From assembly GCA_009829735.1 (NCBI GenBank), contig CM020620.1, positions 3,774,299 through 3,838,298 of the forward strand: a DNA stretch of 64,000 nucleotides, in the 5' to 3' direction. The DNA is from Pyropia yezoensis. Its lineage: Eukaryota; Rhodophyta; Bangiophyceae; Bangiales; Bangiaceae. The stretch's first letter is position 1; the number at the start of each line of letters is the position of its first letter. Positions 22,805 to 33,276 of the stretch are shown piece by piece. Both the position numbers and the translations under genes were made by a program. The notes below the pieces were generated by a model. That model saw only the letters and a list, made by a program, of their open reading frames with translations, did no database searches and had not been told where the DNA came from.

Positions 22805-23081
22805 GCGGCTCCCGACTCACCTTCCCCGTCCCCGCCCCCCCCCGCCTGTCCCCTCCCCGCCTGTCCCCTCCTGGGTGCAGCCGCCGCGGCTTGTCCAGCA
22901 TCGACCGGCCGGGGGGGCAGCTCTCGCCGACGTCGAGGCTCGCACGCTCTGTCCGCCAGGCCAACCGGCATCTGTGGCGGATGGCGGTGACGCCACCGCT
23001 GCGGCGTCCGGGGGGGCTGGGGGACGAGGTGCTGGGGGTGGGAGATCGGCAGGATGGGTCCCGTCGCCGCCGGCGGGGACC

Positions 23082-25637
23082 TTAACCCCCGGCCGGAGCT
23101 CTCGCCACCACGGCGTGCACCACTGCGGCGTCGTCGTGGGGCACCCACGCTGACGGGTGGACCGTCCACACCCCCTCCCCCCCAGGCGGCCCGCCGCCAT
23201 CGTTGACACTGCCTCCTCTACCGCCGCTACCCCCCCCGTTGGCGGCCCAGCCCAGGCGGCGCGCCGCGTCGGCAGTCGCGACCGTCCACACTCGCGCCGA
23301 CAGCAGGGACCGCCCGCCGCCCAGCGACGCAACTGCCGCGGCGACCGCGGCGGTCAGGACGCCCGCGGTCACACCGGTACCCCCAGCGTCGCCGTCGGGC
23401 AGCCGCAGGCGGAGGGCGAGCCACGTCAGTGTCCCGCCGCGAGTGGCCCACCGCCAGGTGGCGGTGCCCCAGGCGGGGTCGGTCCCGCCGCCGCCACCCG
23501 TCGCCGCGACAGCGTCGGTAGGCAGCGGGTGACGGCCCGTGGGGGCGGCCGCCGTGGCGGCGACGACGGGCACGCCCGCCACCACCACCACCTCCACCGC
23601 CGCATCGCGCGGGAGGCCCGCGGCGGGCACCGCCGTCACGACGGGCTCGCCGCCCGTGGGGGCAGGGGCCACCCCGTCGGCGACCGCCACGGGCGGCCAG
23701 TGGAGGTCCGCGTCGGCCTCGGCGGGGGCGCCCAGCCGGCGGGTCACAGCCGCGACCGCCGCCGCTGCGTCGGCGGGGCGTGCCACAAAGACGGCGACAA
23801 ACAGGGCGGTGGCGAGCGAGCTGCCGGGCACGGCCTGGAGGGTGGCGCCCACGTTCCACACCGTTGCCCGCGTCTGGCGGGCAGCCGCCAGCACCGCCGC
23901 GGTTTCCCTGTCAGTTTCACTGGGGGGCTTGGGTGCTGCCGCACCCTCCGTGGCCGCCGTGGCCGCGGCCAGCTCTGCTGCACACCCCTCGGCGGTGAGC
24001 GCCCGTGGAATGTGGAGCTGCCGCAGTGCCAGCGCGCCCGACAAGTAGGCAACGCCATCGGCGGCGGGCATCACCGCCTGCGCGTATGGACCGATGCAGG
24101 GGGGCGCCCACGGTGACAGCGACTGTACGTGGAGGCCGGCGGTGCCGCGGTCGCGGCAGAGCGCCACCTCGATCGTCACGGCCGTGACGACATCGAAGGC
24201 GACGGAGGTGGCGCCGTCAACGCCTCCATCGCGTAGGGGGGGAGGCGACACGCCGACCGCCACGGCTGCGCGGGTGGGCGGCGGGTTGACCACCGCCGGC
24301 GGCCACGCGGCGGCGTAGACGGCGTTGGCGGCCGCATAGACGGCGGGTGCACACGTCGGGAGCGCGACGAACACGGCGACCGCGTCAGTGGGGGACCAGC
24401 CCGAGGCGCTGAGGGCGGCGCTGACCGCGGCGGTGGCGGCCGCCATGGCAGCTGCAGTGGTGGTGGCGGCGACGGCGATGGTGGTGGCGGCGGCGGCGGT
24501 GTCGTCGTCGGCGGTGTCAACGGGGGGGTCTCCGGGGGGGGCGACCGTTGCCGTGACCGTCACGTGCGCGTAGCCGCCGCAGGGGGAGGTGGCCAGGTGC
24601 GTCGCGACCGCCGGGGGCGGCACCCCGGCGGCCGCCCCGTTGACCACAGCGCTCGACGGGATGGCAGCGGCGGTGACGTCGACGGGGGCGGCGTCGGCAG
24701 CTAACGCCTCGGCCACCCACCGCGTTGCGTCTGCGCGGGCCCACGCCTGCGCGTCGGCCGTGGCAGTGGCAGTGACTTGTGCCAGGTCATCCCCCTCCCC
24801 CCCTCCAAAAGCGGCCGGCTCTGGCGGCAGCTCTGGCAGGCCGCCCGCCCCGCCAGCCTTGGCCTCCAAGGCAACCTCGTGGATGAGCAGCCGCGCGGTC
24901 GGCGCCCACTTATCCTCCCGCTCCACCGCCACCTCGACGCGAGTTAGCTGCAGGCGGGCGGCAAAGGCCGGCGCGTCCGTGACGAGGCTCTCGTACTCGC
25001 CGCCCTCCCCCGCCACGTGCACGCCATAGAGCTCGGAGAGGCGGTCGAGACGGTCGAGGAGGGTCATCAGCGGGGCACCCACGTCGGCGACGCGGAGGCC
25101 CATGGCGCCCACCTTGACCACCACCGGCGCCAGCCCGTACGCGTCCATCCGGCGCAGCAGCCGCCCCTGCTCGGCCCGCCACAGCGGCGCCACCACCAGC
25201 AGCCCCGCCCGCGCCGCCGCCGACTCGACGCGCAGCCGCTGGTAGTCGGACCACAGCGCCCCAACTACCACCCCGGTCAGGGGATCCTCCCCGGCCTCGT
25301 CGGCGGCAACGGCGGCGGCAGCGCCGACGAGCAGAGCAGTCAGGTCTTCCACCTCATCCCCGGGCGTGGGCGTGTAGCCGAGCTCCTGCGGCGACGCGAC
25401 CGCCACCCCGCGTGATGGCCGGGTGTGGAGGGGCAGGCCCAGTGCGGTAGCGACCGACGCGACCGCCTCGGAGGCGACCGCCTGGTACATGTACGAGTCC
25501 CCATCGACGTGGCGGCCGGGGGGGGTGATGTGGCCGGCTGCGACGAGCGTGTGGCCCGCAGCACGGGCGCAGAGGGCCGAGTATACCGAGTCTTTGCCGC
25601 CCGAAAGAAGGGCGAGCAGCCGGAGGGGGCTGGCCAT
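23082..25637 (-). CDS. DPH6: Diphthine--ammonia ligase with C-terminal RidA-like domains
   Basis: Catalyses the last step of diphthamide formation on elongation factor 2, the ATP-dependent amidation of diphthine. 851 residues in one exon. The N-terminal PP-loop ATPase carries SGGKDS at 12-17. Family motifs follow: GDSYMYQ (46-52), GALWSDYQRLRVE (126-138) and GEGGEYESLV (210-219), the last two characteristic of Dph6/ATPBD4. From about residue 300 on the protein resembles the YjgF/RidA-like extension of yeast Ylr143w and plant Dph6. Its clearest piece is SPWAPPCIGPYAQAV (about 505-520) followed by AYLSGALAL. Ala/Thr-rich inserts between domains explain the extra length over yeast (685 residues). 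The start MASPLRLLALLSGG fits the family exactly. It should act in the cytosol. Confidence 0.93.
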   Translation of the reverse strand: MASPLRLLALLSGGKDSVYSALCARAAGHTLVAAGHITPPGRHVDGDSYMYQAVASEAVASVATALGLPLHTRPSRGVAVASPQELGYTPTPGDEVEDLTALLVGAAAAVAADEAGEDPLTGVVVGALWSDYQRLRVESAAARAGLLVVAPLWRAEQGRLLRRMDAYGLAPVVVKVGAMGLRVADVGAPLMTLLDRLDRLSELYGVHVAGEGGEYESLVTDAPAFAARLQLTRVEVAVEREDKWAPTARLLIHEVALEAKAGGAGGLPELPPEPAAFGGGEGDDLAQVTATATADAQAWARADATRWVAEALAADAAPVDVTAAAIPSSAVVNGAAAGVPPPAVATHLATSPCGGYAHVTVTATVAPPGDPPVDTADDDTAAAATTIAVAATTTAAAMAAATAAVSAALSASGWSPTDAVAVFVALPTCAPAVYAAANAVYAAAWPPAVVNPPPTRAAVAVGVSPPPLRDGGVDGATSVAFDVVTAVTIEVALCRDRGTAGLHVQSLSPWAPPCIGPYAQAVMPAADGVAYLSGALALRQLHIPRALTAEGCAAELAAATAATEGAAAPKPPSETDRETAAVLAAARQTRATVWNVGATLQAVPGSSLATALFVAVFVARPADAAAAVAAVTRRLGAPAEADADLHWPPVAVADGVAPAPTGGEPVVTAVPAAGLPRDAAVEVVVVAGVPVVAATAAAPTGRHPLPTDAVAATGGGGGTDPAWGTATWRWATRGGTLTWLALRLRLPDGDAGGTGVTAGVLTAAVAAAVASLGGGRSLLSARVWTVATADAARRLGWAANGGGSGGRGGSVNDGGGPPGGEGVWTVHPSAWVPHDDAAVVHAVVARAPAGG

Positions 25638-26024
25638 GGCGTTAATGGGGGGGGGAGGGGGGGAGGCTGACGGCTACTGGACGCCGGGACGCCGACACCA
25701 GCTACTCTCGGCCGAAAGCTGAGCACGACGGCGGCGCTGGATCAAAGCCCGGTTGCCAGACAGCGCGGATTCCCAATCACTGATAGAGGCACTGAAACGC
25801 CATGCGCCGCTGCAGTACGTATAATTGAAACGTGGCAGGATGCGGCCTGGTCGTGCTTGACGTCGTCTTCACGGCCAACCTCATCCCCCCCTCGCCATCC
25901 GCTACACCCATCACGCACCTCCCCCCCCCCCCCGCTCCCCCTCTATATATCTTCTTTCAGTTTCTTCTTTCCATCCCTCCCAACTCATCCTTTTCCTGCG
26001 GCGGCGGCCGCCGGTGGTGACACC
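25638..26024. other. Divergent promoter region
   Basis: 387 bp between DPH6 (minus) and the small three-exon gene (plus). 25730-25860 is less GC-rich. A TATATA core lies at 25944, followed by a pyrimidine-rich leader. Confidence 0.45.
25944..25949 (+). promoter_or_regulatory. TATA-like element of the small three-exon gene
   Basis: CTCTATATATC lies 76 bp upstream of the ATG at 26025 and is followed by a CT-rich stretch typical of a leader. Confidence 0.4.
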
Positions 26025-27439
26025 ATGTCCTCGACCCTGTTTTGGGGCGCGGTCGGCACGCTGGTGCCGCTCATGTCCAATAGCCTCCGCAAGCTGCCCC
26101 TTCTGCGGCGTACGTTCGTGCTATTCTTTTATGTTTCCTATTGTTCTTGTGACTTGTTTTTACTGGATGGATGGATGCTGGCGGCGGGACTGGCTTGGTG
26201 CGCTGCCCACCCCCTCCCCCCCCTTGCGTCCTGGGTGCGTTTGTAGGTGGTGGGTGGGCGTATCGTGCGCCGTGACCCGCTGCGCGCGGACCGTCGAGCG
26301 GACGCGGGCGGCGGCGGCGTGGCTGCTGCGACGGCTACCGCTCAGTAGGTCGGCCCCCGCCGCCCGGAGGCACCCTTCCCCTCCGGGTACCCCTCCCCTC
26401 CACCTGGCGTCATCCACGTTCTGACCGACTCGCCCCTTGCCGCCCCTCCGCCGTCCCCGGCCGAGCGCCCGCGGATGCTCCCGCCCGTCTGTATTCCGCC
26501 GCCCCCTCCCTCTGCCGCTCCCTTATCCTTGCCGTTCCCCCCACCCTTCCCCCCATACCTTTCGTTTCCCACAGGCCCCTGGGAGCACGTCCTGGCCTTT
26601 GGGGGGGGCGTCGTGTTTGGCAACGGCGTCGAGTCGTACGTTTCCGCGTCGCACCTCTGTCCTTTCGCGCCGCAGCGCCGCGGCGCCGGCCCTGCGGGTG
26701 TGGTCGTCCCATAGGTCCCCATCCCCCCCCTTTGCGGCTCCTTCCTCCCCGAACCTCGTCATCACCCCCCCCTGTTCCCCCGCCCGCCTGCCCACTTGCC
26801 GCTGCTGCCCTTCCCCCCCCGTTGATCGACTTCGTCCCACCAGTCGCAACCGCGTGCCACCGTCGCCGCCGACACGCTGCCGCCACGCTGCCACCGCCAT
26901 GATGCCGCCACGAGGCCGCCGCCGTGGATGGGAGGTGAGGGGCGCACGGCGCCCGACTCTTTTCTCGAGGGATAGACTTCCCTGCCATGTTGTTGGGGTC
27001 CGGCTGCTGACTGTCCGTTGTTGCGTGCATGTGGCCCCTGCTGGTGACCGTCTGAGTGGGTGGGTTTGCCCGGTGGACGTGGCGTTGGCCCGCACTGTCC
27101 CTTCCCCCCAACCCCACGGCGCTACGTCGCCCCTGTCTCTTTCGCACCCTCCCCCTTCCCCTGCTGTGTGATTCACCTCACCCTCCCACCCCTTCCCCCC
27201 CTTTTTTTTTCTTGACTTGTGTGCCCCCTCCGTTTTTTTTTTTTTGTGCCTTGTTCTTCCTCTGCCCTTTCACCCCCCACAGGGCGACCGTCTACATGGA
27301 AGACAACCTGGAGCGCGTCCGTGCCGCCCGCGCGACCGCGGAGGCCAAGGTCGCCGCGCGCCGTGCCGGCACCGCCGCGAGTACGGCGGCCACCCCGTCG
27401 TCGCCCACCACGACGGCGGCCTCGTCTGCCAATGAATGA
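26025..27439 (+). CDS. Small conserved-looking protein of 100 residues, three exons
   Basis: Exons 26025-26109, 26575-26635 and 27283-27439. Both introns start GTACGT and end CCACAG, and both junctions keep the frame (CGG-C|GC giving RRPWEH; GAG-TC|G giving ESATVY). The product starts MSSTLFWGAVGTLVPLMSN, a short hydrophobic segment, then a basic KLPLLRRPWEHV, then a Gly/Val-rich hydrophobic patch (LAFGGGVVFGNG), then an amphipathic helix (YMEDNLERVRAARATAEAK) and a Ser/Thr/Ala tail. The size, one or two short membrane segments and the RPWEH motif recall small accessory subunits of mitochondrial complexes, but I cannot assign a family. Three independent splice sites that agree make the gene itself convincing. 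Confidence 0.65.
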
Positions 27440-27623
27440 AGGGGAGTTGGGAGGGGGGGAGGGGGAGAGCGCCGCGGGTGGCGGCGCGCCGCAGGACGCG
27501 GCCGCAGCGTGTCCCCTTGCGGTGGAGTGTAGGGCAGTGGGAGGGGTCTCAACCCGCTGGGGCCCTGTGGCGGTCATGTCTTTTTTTTTTTTTTTTTTTC
27601 GTCTCATATCGAGGTGTGCCGGC

Positions 27624-30600
27624 CTATCCGTCTCTCTCCCCACGCGCTGGGGAGCGCGTGCACCGCAGCCGGCGCTGCCCGAGCGTGGGCGCCGCGGACG
27701 GTGGACGCACGCCCCCACCCATAGCCCACTTTCCGCTTATTCGATGCCAAGGGCACACACCCTCTCGCATGCACCGGCACAAGCACGCCCCTCTCACCTT
27801 CCCCCCGCTCTCATGCGCCGACGCTAGCCCCCCCCCCCCGCCCCGCGCCGCCGCGGCCATCACACGGTCCACCCCGTCGCGCAGCGCGCGCTCCGCCTTG
27901 GACAGCCCCACCGCCGCGCGCTCGGCGCCCTCGTCCTCCTCGGCGTGGGCGCCCAGGTCGGCCTGCGCGGCGACCAGCCGGTCAAGCGTCGCGTCAATCG
28001 CAGCGGCCGGCAGCCACACGTCACTCAGGACGCCGCCGCTGCCGCCGCTGCCGCCGCTGCCGCCGGCCGCGGCGGCGCCCGCCTCGAGCCCCGCGGCGAC
28101 GTCACGGAGGCCCGCCACGAGGACGCCCGCCGCGTCGCCGACGCGGCGTGTTGCCAGCAGCAGCCGAACGACGGCCGGGGCGTCGCCCACCCCTCCCCTG
28201 CTCCCACTGCGGGCCGACGCCGAAGCGGCAAACGCGCGCGGGCCGGGGGGTGCGGCGGAGGCGGCCACCCCCCCACCCCCCCCCCCAGCGCCGCGGTCCA
28301 CCCCCCACGCCGCGTCGTCGGCGAGCCACGCCGGCACCGCTGCGGCGGCGGGGAGCGGCGTCGGCGCCGCCGCGGCGAGCGCCGCCTCGAGCGCCACCCC
28401 CGCCCAGTTGTAGGGCGCCGGCGCGGTCGCGGCGGCGGCGGTCGCCAGCACGCGCCGAAGGACCGCCCACCCAGCACGCGGCGCCGCCGACGGCGGCCGC
28501 GGCGGTGGCGACGCGGCCGCCGCCGCCGCGGACCGTACGACGTGCACGAGGCCCGCCAGGGCGGGACCCGCGGGCAGCTCGGCCGCCCACGCCGCCGCCA
28601 GCGCCGCGCCCCGCACCGCTGCGTCGGGAGACGGCGGCGGGCCCGCGCCGGCGGGCGGCAGCGCGGCGGCGAGCGCCCAGCCGAGGCCCGTGGCGGTGGT
28701 GCCGAGGAGGGCGGCCGCCTCAGCGCGGGGGAGCGCCGCCAGCGACGCGACGCCCGAAGGAGTGGCCACCGCCGCCGCGACGGCGGCGGCGAGCAGGCGC
28801 CGCCGGTCCAGCCACGCAACGTCCACCACAGGGGGGGGGGGGGGAGGTCCGCATCGTCACTACCGGCATCACCCCAGCCGGGCGGCCCGCCGGGGCGGCC
28901 CGCCGCCACGTCATCACCAGCGTCGCCGGATGGGAGGTGCATGAAGCGCGCCGGCGGTAGCAGACGCGATGCGCCACCGGGCGGAAGCAGCCGCAGAGCC
29001 GCCACCGCCAGCGTGTAGGCGCGGGTGCGGGCGGCGGCCCAGGCGCGGAGGGCTTCCCCAGGCTGCGGCACCGCAGCTGACGCCCGTTCGCCAGGGCCGC
29101 CCACCGACGCCGTCGCCGACGCGGGCGTAGCAGTGGCCGACGCCGCCGCCGTCTCGGCCCGCAAGCACAGAAGCGCCGCCGACGCTTCCGCGCCCCCTTC
29201 CAGGCGGTGGCCCCATTCGGCCGCCGCGGCGGCGGCGCCAGCCGGGTCCCCCCGACAGAGGCGCCAGCCTACGAGCGTCTCGTATCCCCCCTCCCCGCCC
29301 CCCCCCGTCACAGCCGGTCCAGACCGTGCGCGGGCGGCGAGCGCCCGCGACACCAGCACCTCCACCGGCGCCGGCAGGCGCGGTGTGGAAGCCAGGGAGG
29401 TCAGTCCCCCCGGTGTTGCAGCCGCCGCCATCACCACGCGGCTGACGCCGTCGACGAGAGCGGCGGCGGCAGCAGCTTCCCCATGGTCTCCCGGACCCTC
29501 CCACGGCAGAGCGGTGAGGGCCTGGAGGGCACCAGGGAGGGAGCCCGCTACGAGCGCTGCGGCCAACGCAGTAGACCGCACCGCCTCGTGGGCGGGGCGG
29601 TCGGGAGCGGAACGAGTGAGGGCATCCGCAGCAAAGAAAAAGGCCGCCTTGGCTGCGTCAGCCGCTGCTTTGGGAGAGGGCGGGGGAGGAGCGCCGGGAG
29701 GGGGGAGAGGGGCAGGGAAGGCCCCGCCCAACAGGCTCGCCGACCGGGCACGCGTCCAAAAGCCTGCCCCGCCTGTTACAGTTGGACCATCGGGCGCGCC
29801 GCTCATGGCACCGTCGCTGCCTCTGTCGCTGTCATGAAGCGGCGGCACAGCTGCCGACAGCGCCACGAGCAGCTCCGCGTCGGCTACCTCATCGGCCGTC
29901 AGCGCTGGGTGAGCCGCCAGCTCCCAAACACCTGGCCCAGCTGGAGCCGCAGCGTCCCGACTGGGGGCCGCTGCCGGCCCGCCAGGGTGCGCCTCGATGG
30001 CGCGATCCCAGCCGTCAGCCACCGCTACTGTCTGCTGCAGCGCACCAAACGCCAGCGCCACTTGCGCAGCGGGGTCGACTGTCGCCGAGCGACCCGTGTC
30101 ATAGGCGCCGTCCCCGTCGACATTGCTGATGTCGTCGTCCATGCTGCCAACCGCAAGCGGTCGGCGCCGCGCAGCTGCCGCCACCGAAGCCGCCGCCTCC
30201 CCGAGCGCCGCCACTGCCGTGCCGTAAAGAGCCGCCGCCGGGCGGTGCTCCCCTGCTGCGGCGGCCGCAGCCAGCCGCAGCGCCGGCCAGTCGCGGCGGA
30301 GCCCCCACAGCAGTACACCACCTACCGAGGGCGACAAAAAGACACCCACGGCGCGGAGTGCGTCCGCGAGGCTCGCCGCCACGACGGGTACTCCCTCGGC
30401 CACCGCCCCACGCAAGGCCGCAGAGGCCGCAACCGCCGTCAGGGGCACGCCCGCATCGGCCGCCGCACGACCGCGGCCGAGAGCGAGCAGCGCTGCGGCC
30501 CCCCCACATTGACCCCGAGGGCGTCCCCCTGCCGCTACTTCCGCCGCAGCCACCTGCACCGCGGCTGTCCCGGCAAGTCGCCACGCCAGCTCCCCCGTCG

Positions 30601-32704
30601 GCCAGCTAGCCGGCCTACCTTCTGCAACAGCGGCAAGCTGTGGTGCCGCTGGGGAACCCCACAGGGTGACCTCCTCGACATGCAGCGCCGGGCGCAGCAC
30701 CCCGACGATACCACTCGCGCGAAGAACGCCGACCGCTACAGCCGAGGTGCCGTCGCCTGCGCTCCCACTGCTGGCCCCTGACGGCAACGGCACGACCGCC
30801 ACCACGGGCAGGTCTGTGCCGGCCGCCGCACGCACTGCCCGCGCGAGCAGCGCTGCTACCCCCTCCGCGCCCCCGCCTGCACCTGCCAGTGCCGCAGCAA
30901 TCGCCGAGCCAGTAGCGGCGGGCGCCCGTACAGCCCGGGCACATGCAGCTGCGGAAAAGCGCCCGGGCGACAGTAGTCGAGAAGAAACGGCAGCCAGTGG
31001 TGTCTCTTGGGCAGCTGCGTCCGGGTCATCGGGGCCGTCTCCTCTGGGACTAGGCACTGAAAGTTGCCCAAGTGCGTCCACATTGTCGGCCAGCGCATGC
31101 ACCCCCCTGCCCGTCTCTTCTTCGGCTCCAGCTGGCCACAAAGGTACAGGCGGCCCAGCCACGTCACCAAATGCATCAAGGCCTAACACCTCAACGCCGC
31201 CGGCAGCGTCGGCCAAGACGAGAACCTCCGCGCCACCAGGTGCCACGCCGCCCGCCATGGCTGTGACAGGCTCGCGCACGCCGGTCAACGCACGAACCGT
31301 CACGACGCGCAGGCGCCCACTACGGCCGCCAGGTGGGCCCACCACGCTACCCCCGGCGTCCCCAGAGCGGCCAGCTGCCGCAATAGCGGCAGCGGCCGCA
31401 CCAGCAGCAGCCATCCCGCCACCAACTGGTTCGACATTACCTCCTCCCATGGAGTGGTCATCTCCATCGTCAACTTCCCCCCCACCACCCCCCACATGAA
31501 CGCGCAATAAGCAGCTGGCCGGCGGCCGCCCGCCCGCACCCGGGATGCCCAAGGCCGAGTAGGCGCCCACACCGTCAGGAGACGCCGCCAGCACTCCACC
31601 CCCACGACCACCCAAAGGAGCGCCCAGGCTAAGGCGCCCAGCCGGCACCCATGCGCCCACCCCTCTGTCGCTGCTGCCGCCGCCACCCATGCCATCGCCA
31701 GGAGCCGTATCAGCCGTCCACCCAGCCAGCACCCCCGCGGCCGACAGCGCAAGCAATGCCCGCGGGGCGGGTAGGTAGAGGAGCGCGCGCAATGGAGACA
31801 CCTCCCCGGGAGGGCCACCCATGGAGCCCACCCCGCGCCGTCCGCTACTGCCGCCCCCCACGGTCGATGCCACCGCACGGCGAAGGAGTGACGCGGCCGC
31901 CGACCGAACACTGCCAGCCACGCTCCCCGTGGCAGACCCGACGGCCGAGCCACCAAACACAACACTCCCTCCGCCACCGTCACGGCCAGCGGCTGGAGTG
32001 GCTGCGCCACCGCCCAGGCTCCATCCCCCCTCAGCGCCAGCGGCGCCCCCGCCGCCGTCCGCTGGCGGTAAGGAAGCTACCGGCCCTACGCCCGTTAAAT
32101 CGACGGCAACCACCCCCACCCAACCGCCAGAAGTGCCAACGGCAACCCCTCCGGGCACAGACACCATGGTGGTCACCCAGCTCCCCCCCGCTCCCCCTCC
32201 CCCGCCACCAGACGACCGCGGCAGAACGACCCCCCCGAGGCCTGTAACCTCACCCCCCTCCACGTCGATCAGCGCGGCGCCCACTCCCCCCCCTGGCGCC
32301 GCCACATAAAGCAAAACCCCCTCCCCGTCGGGAGTCCAGGCTGCAACAGGCGGAGCGCCGCCGAGCCCCCCTGTCGGCGTCATCAGCACAGACCAGGCCG
32401 CTGCAAATGCATTGTCAGCTTCGGGGACCCCTCCACCAACAGTCACATCAGAAAAATAGGCCGCATGAACCGTAGTGCCGTGCAACAGGCGCCAGAGGAG
32501 CGTGCCGCTACCGGGACGTCGAAGTACTCCGCCACCGGTCAGCGGCGGGCCCGGCAGTGGCAGTCCCCCCCCGGCTCCAGATGGTCCACCACTGCTGCCA
32601 TTGGCTGCTGGTCCTAGAACAATGCGCGTGTGGGGTGTGTCAGGGCTCAGTGGAGGAAAGGCGAACGCAGCAGTCTCCCGTAGGGGAGGGGGGACGGCCG
32701 CCAT
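27624..32704 (-). CDS. Large beta-propeller/alpha-solenoid protein, Nup160-like candidate (frame broken)
   Basis: The likely start is the ATG at 32704 (MAAVPPPLRETAAFAFPP); the open frame extends to 32953, but that part does not look like protein. About 1,290 residues run to the G14 run at 28831-28844, where the good coding frame changes; it then continues about 330 more residues (VVDVAWLDRRRLLAAAVAAA onward). The N-terminal half has propeller-like strands: GTLLWRLLHGTTVHAAYFSD, EGVLLYVAAPGG, RALLYLPAPRALLALSAAGV ending LAGWTAD. The rest is Ala/Leu-rich helices. A propeller followed by a helical stack, and the LLALSAAGVLAGW strand after a basic loop, resemble nuclear-pore Nup160/Nup120, a Y-complex scaffold. 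The match is by architecture only; Nup133/155 or a coat protein is possible. The 3' end is unsure: there is a GTGAGA near 27798, and the frame stops at 27624. Confidence 0.45.
28831..28844. repeat. G14 homopolymer at which the reading frame of the Nup160-like gene shifts
   Basis: Minus-strand codon phase before and after the run differs by one base; the run is one base short or two too long for a continuous frame. No AG acceptor lies between the run and the resumed protein, so an intron is unlikely. Confidence 0.6.
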
Positions 32705-33021
32705 TGTCCGGGAGAAGAAAATGCAATGTTGGACAACGGACAAAGGAGAGATCGCGAAGACAGAGAGAAGAAGACAGAGCAAACCCGTTGCAACGAGAGA
32801 GTAGGCCAAGGAGATAGCATCGGCCAGGTCGGGAGGGCGCAGCAGATGGAGAACACCCCCAGAGGGGACGACGACGCGCGGGTAGCGCGCACGGCGTCCG
32901 CACCAATCGCGGGCGCGATCATCGATGGCGGCAAACGACGCGCGCGCGACCAACCTGAACTGTCACTAATGGTCAATTATACATAGTATTAGTGTCCCTT
33001 GATCCCCCCCATTGTCAGCCA
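32705..33021. other. Spacer upstream of the Nup160-like gene
   Basis: Low-GC by local standards. Contains the probable leader and promoter of the minus-strand gene and the 5' flank of the tRNA gene. No separate gene seen. Confidence 0.4.
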
Positions 33022-33093
33022 GGGCGTGTGGTCTAGTGGTATGATTCTCGCTTAGGGTGCGAGAGGTCCCGCGTTCAATTCGCGGCACGCCCC
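33022..33093 (+). tRNA. tRNA-Pro (anticodon AGG)
   Basis: 72-nt cloverleaf without intron. The acceptor strand GGGCGTG (33022-33028) pairs with CACGCCC (33086-33092), and the discriminator is C at 33093. The D-arm is GTCTAGTGGTATGAT. The anticodon stem CTCGC/GCGAG encloses TTAGGGT, giving anticodon AGG. The T-arm is CCGCG-TTCAATT-CGCGG. CCA is not encoded, as in eukaryotic nuclear tRNA genes. A T-rich stretch (ATTTTATTTTC) about 30 bp downstream can serve as Pol III terminator. GTGGTCTAGTGG and GGTCCCGCGTTCAATTC serve as A and B boxes. Confidence 0.97.
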
Positions 33094-33276
33094 GCTAGAC
33101 GCTGTCTCCAGCGAATATATTTTATTTTCATTCTGCACCCAGGGGTGGGTCTCTCAGCAGTGAGCAGCTGGACGCACCCAACCCCCCCACCCGAATGCTC
33201 TCGTCATGCACGTGATGTTATTGCGACCTCTTCGCGCCACTTTCCGTTCTTAAGGCTGGCACAGGTCATGTGCCCA

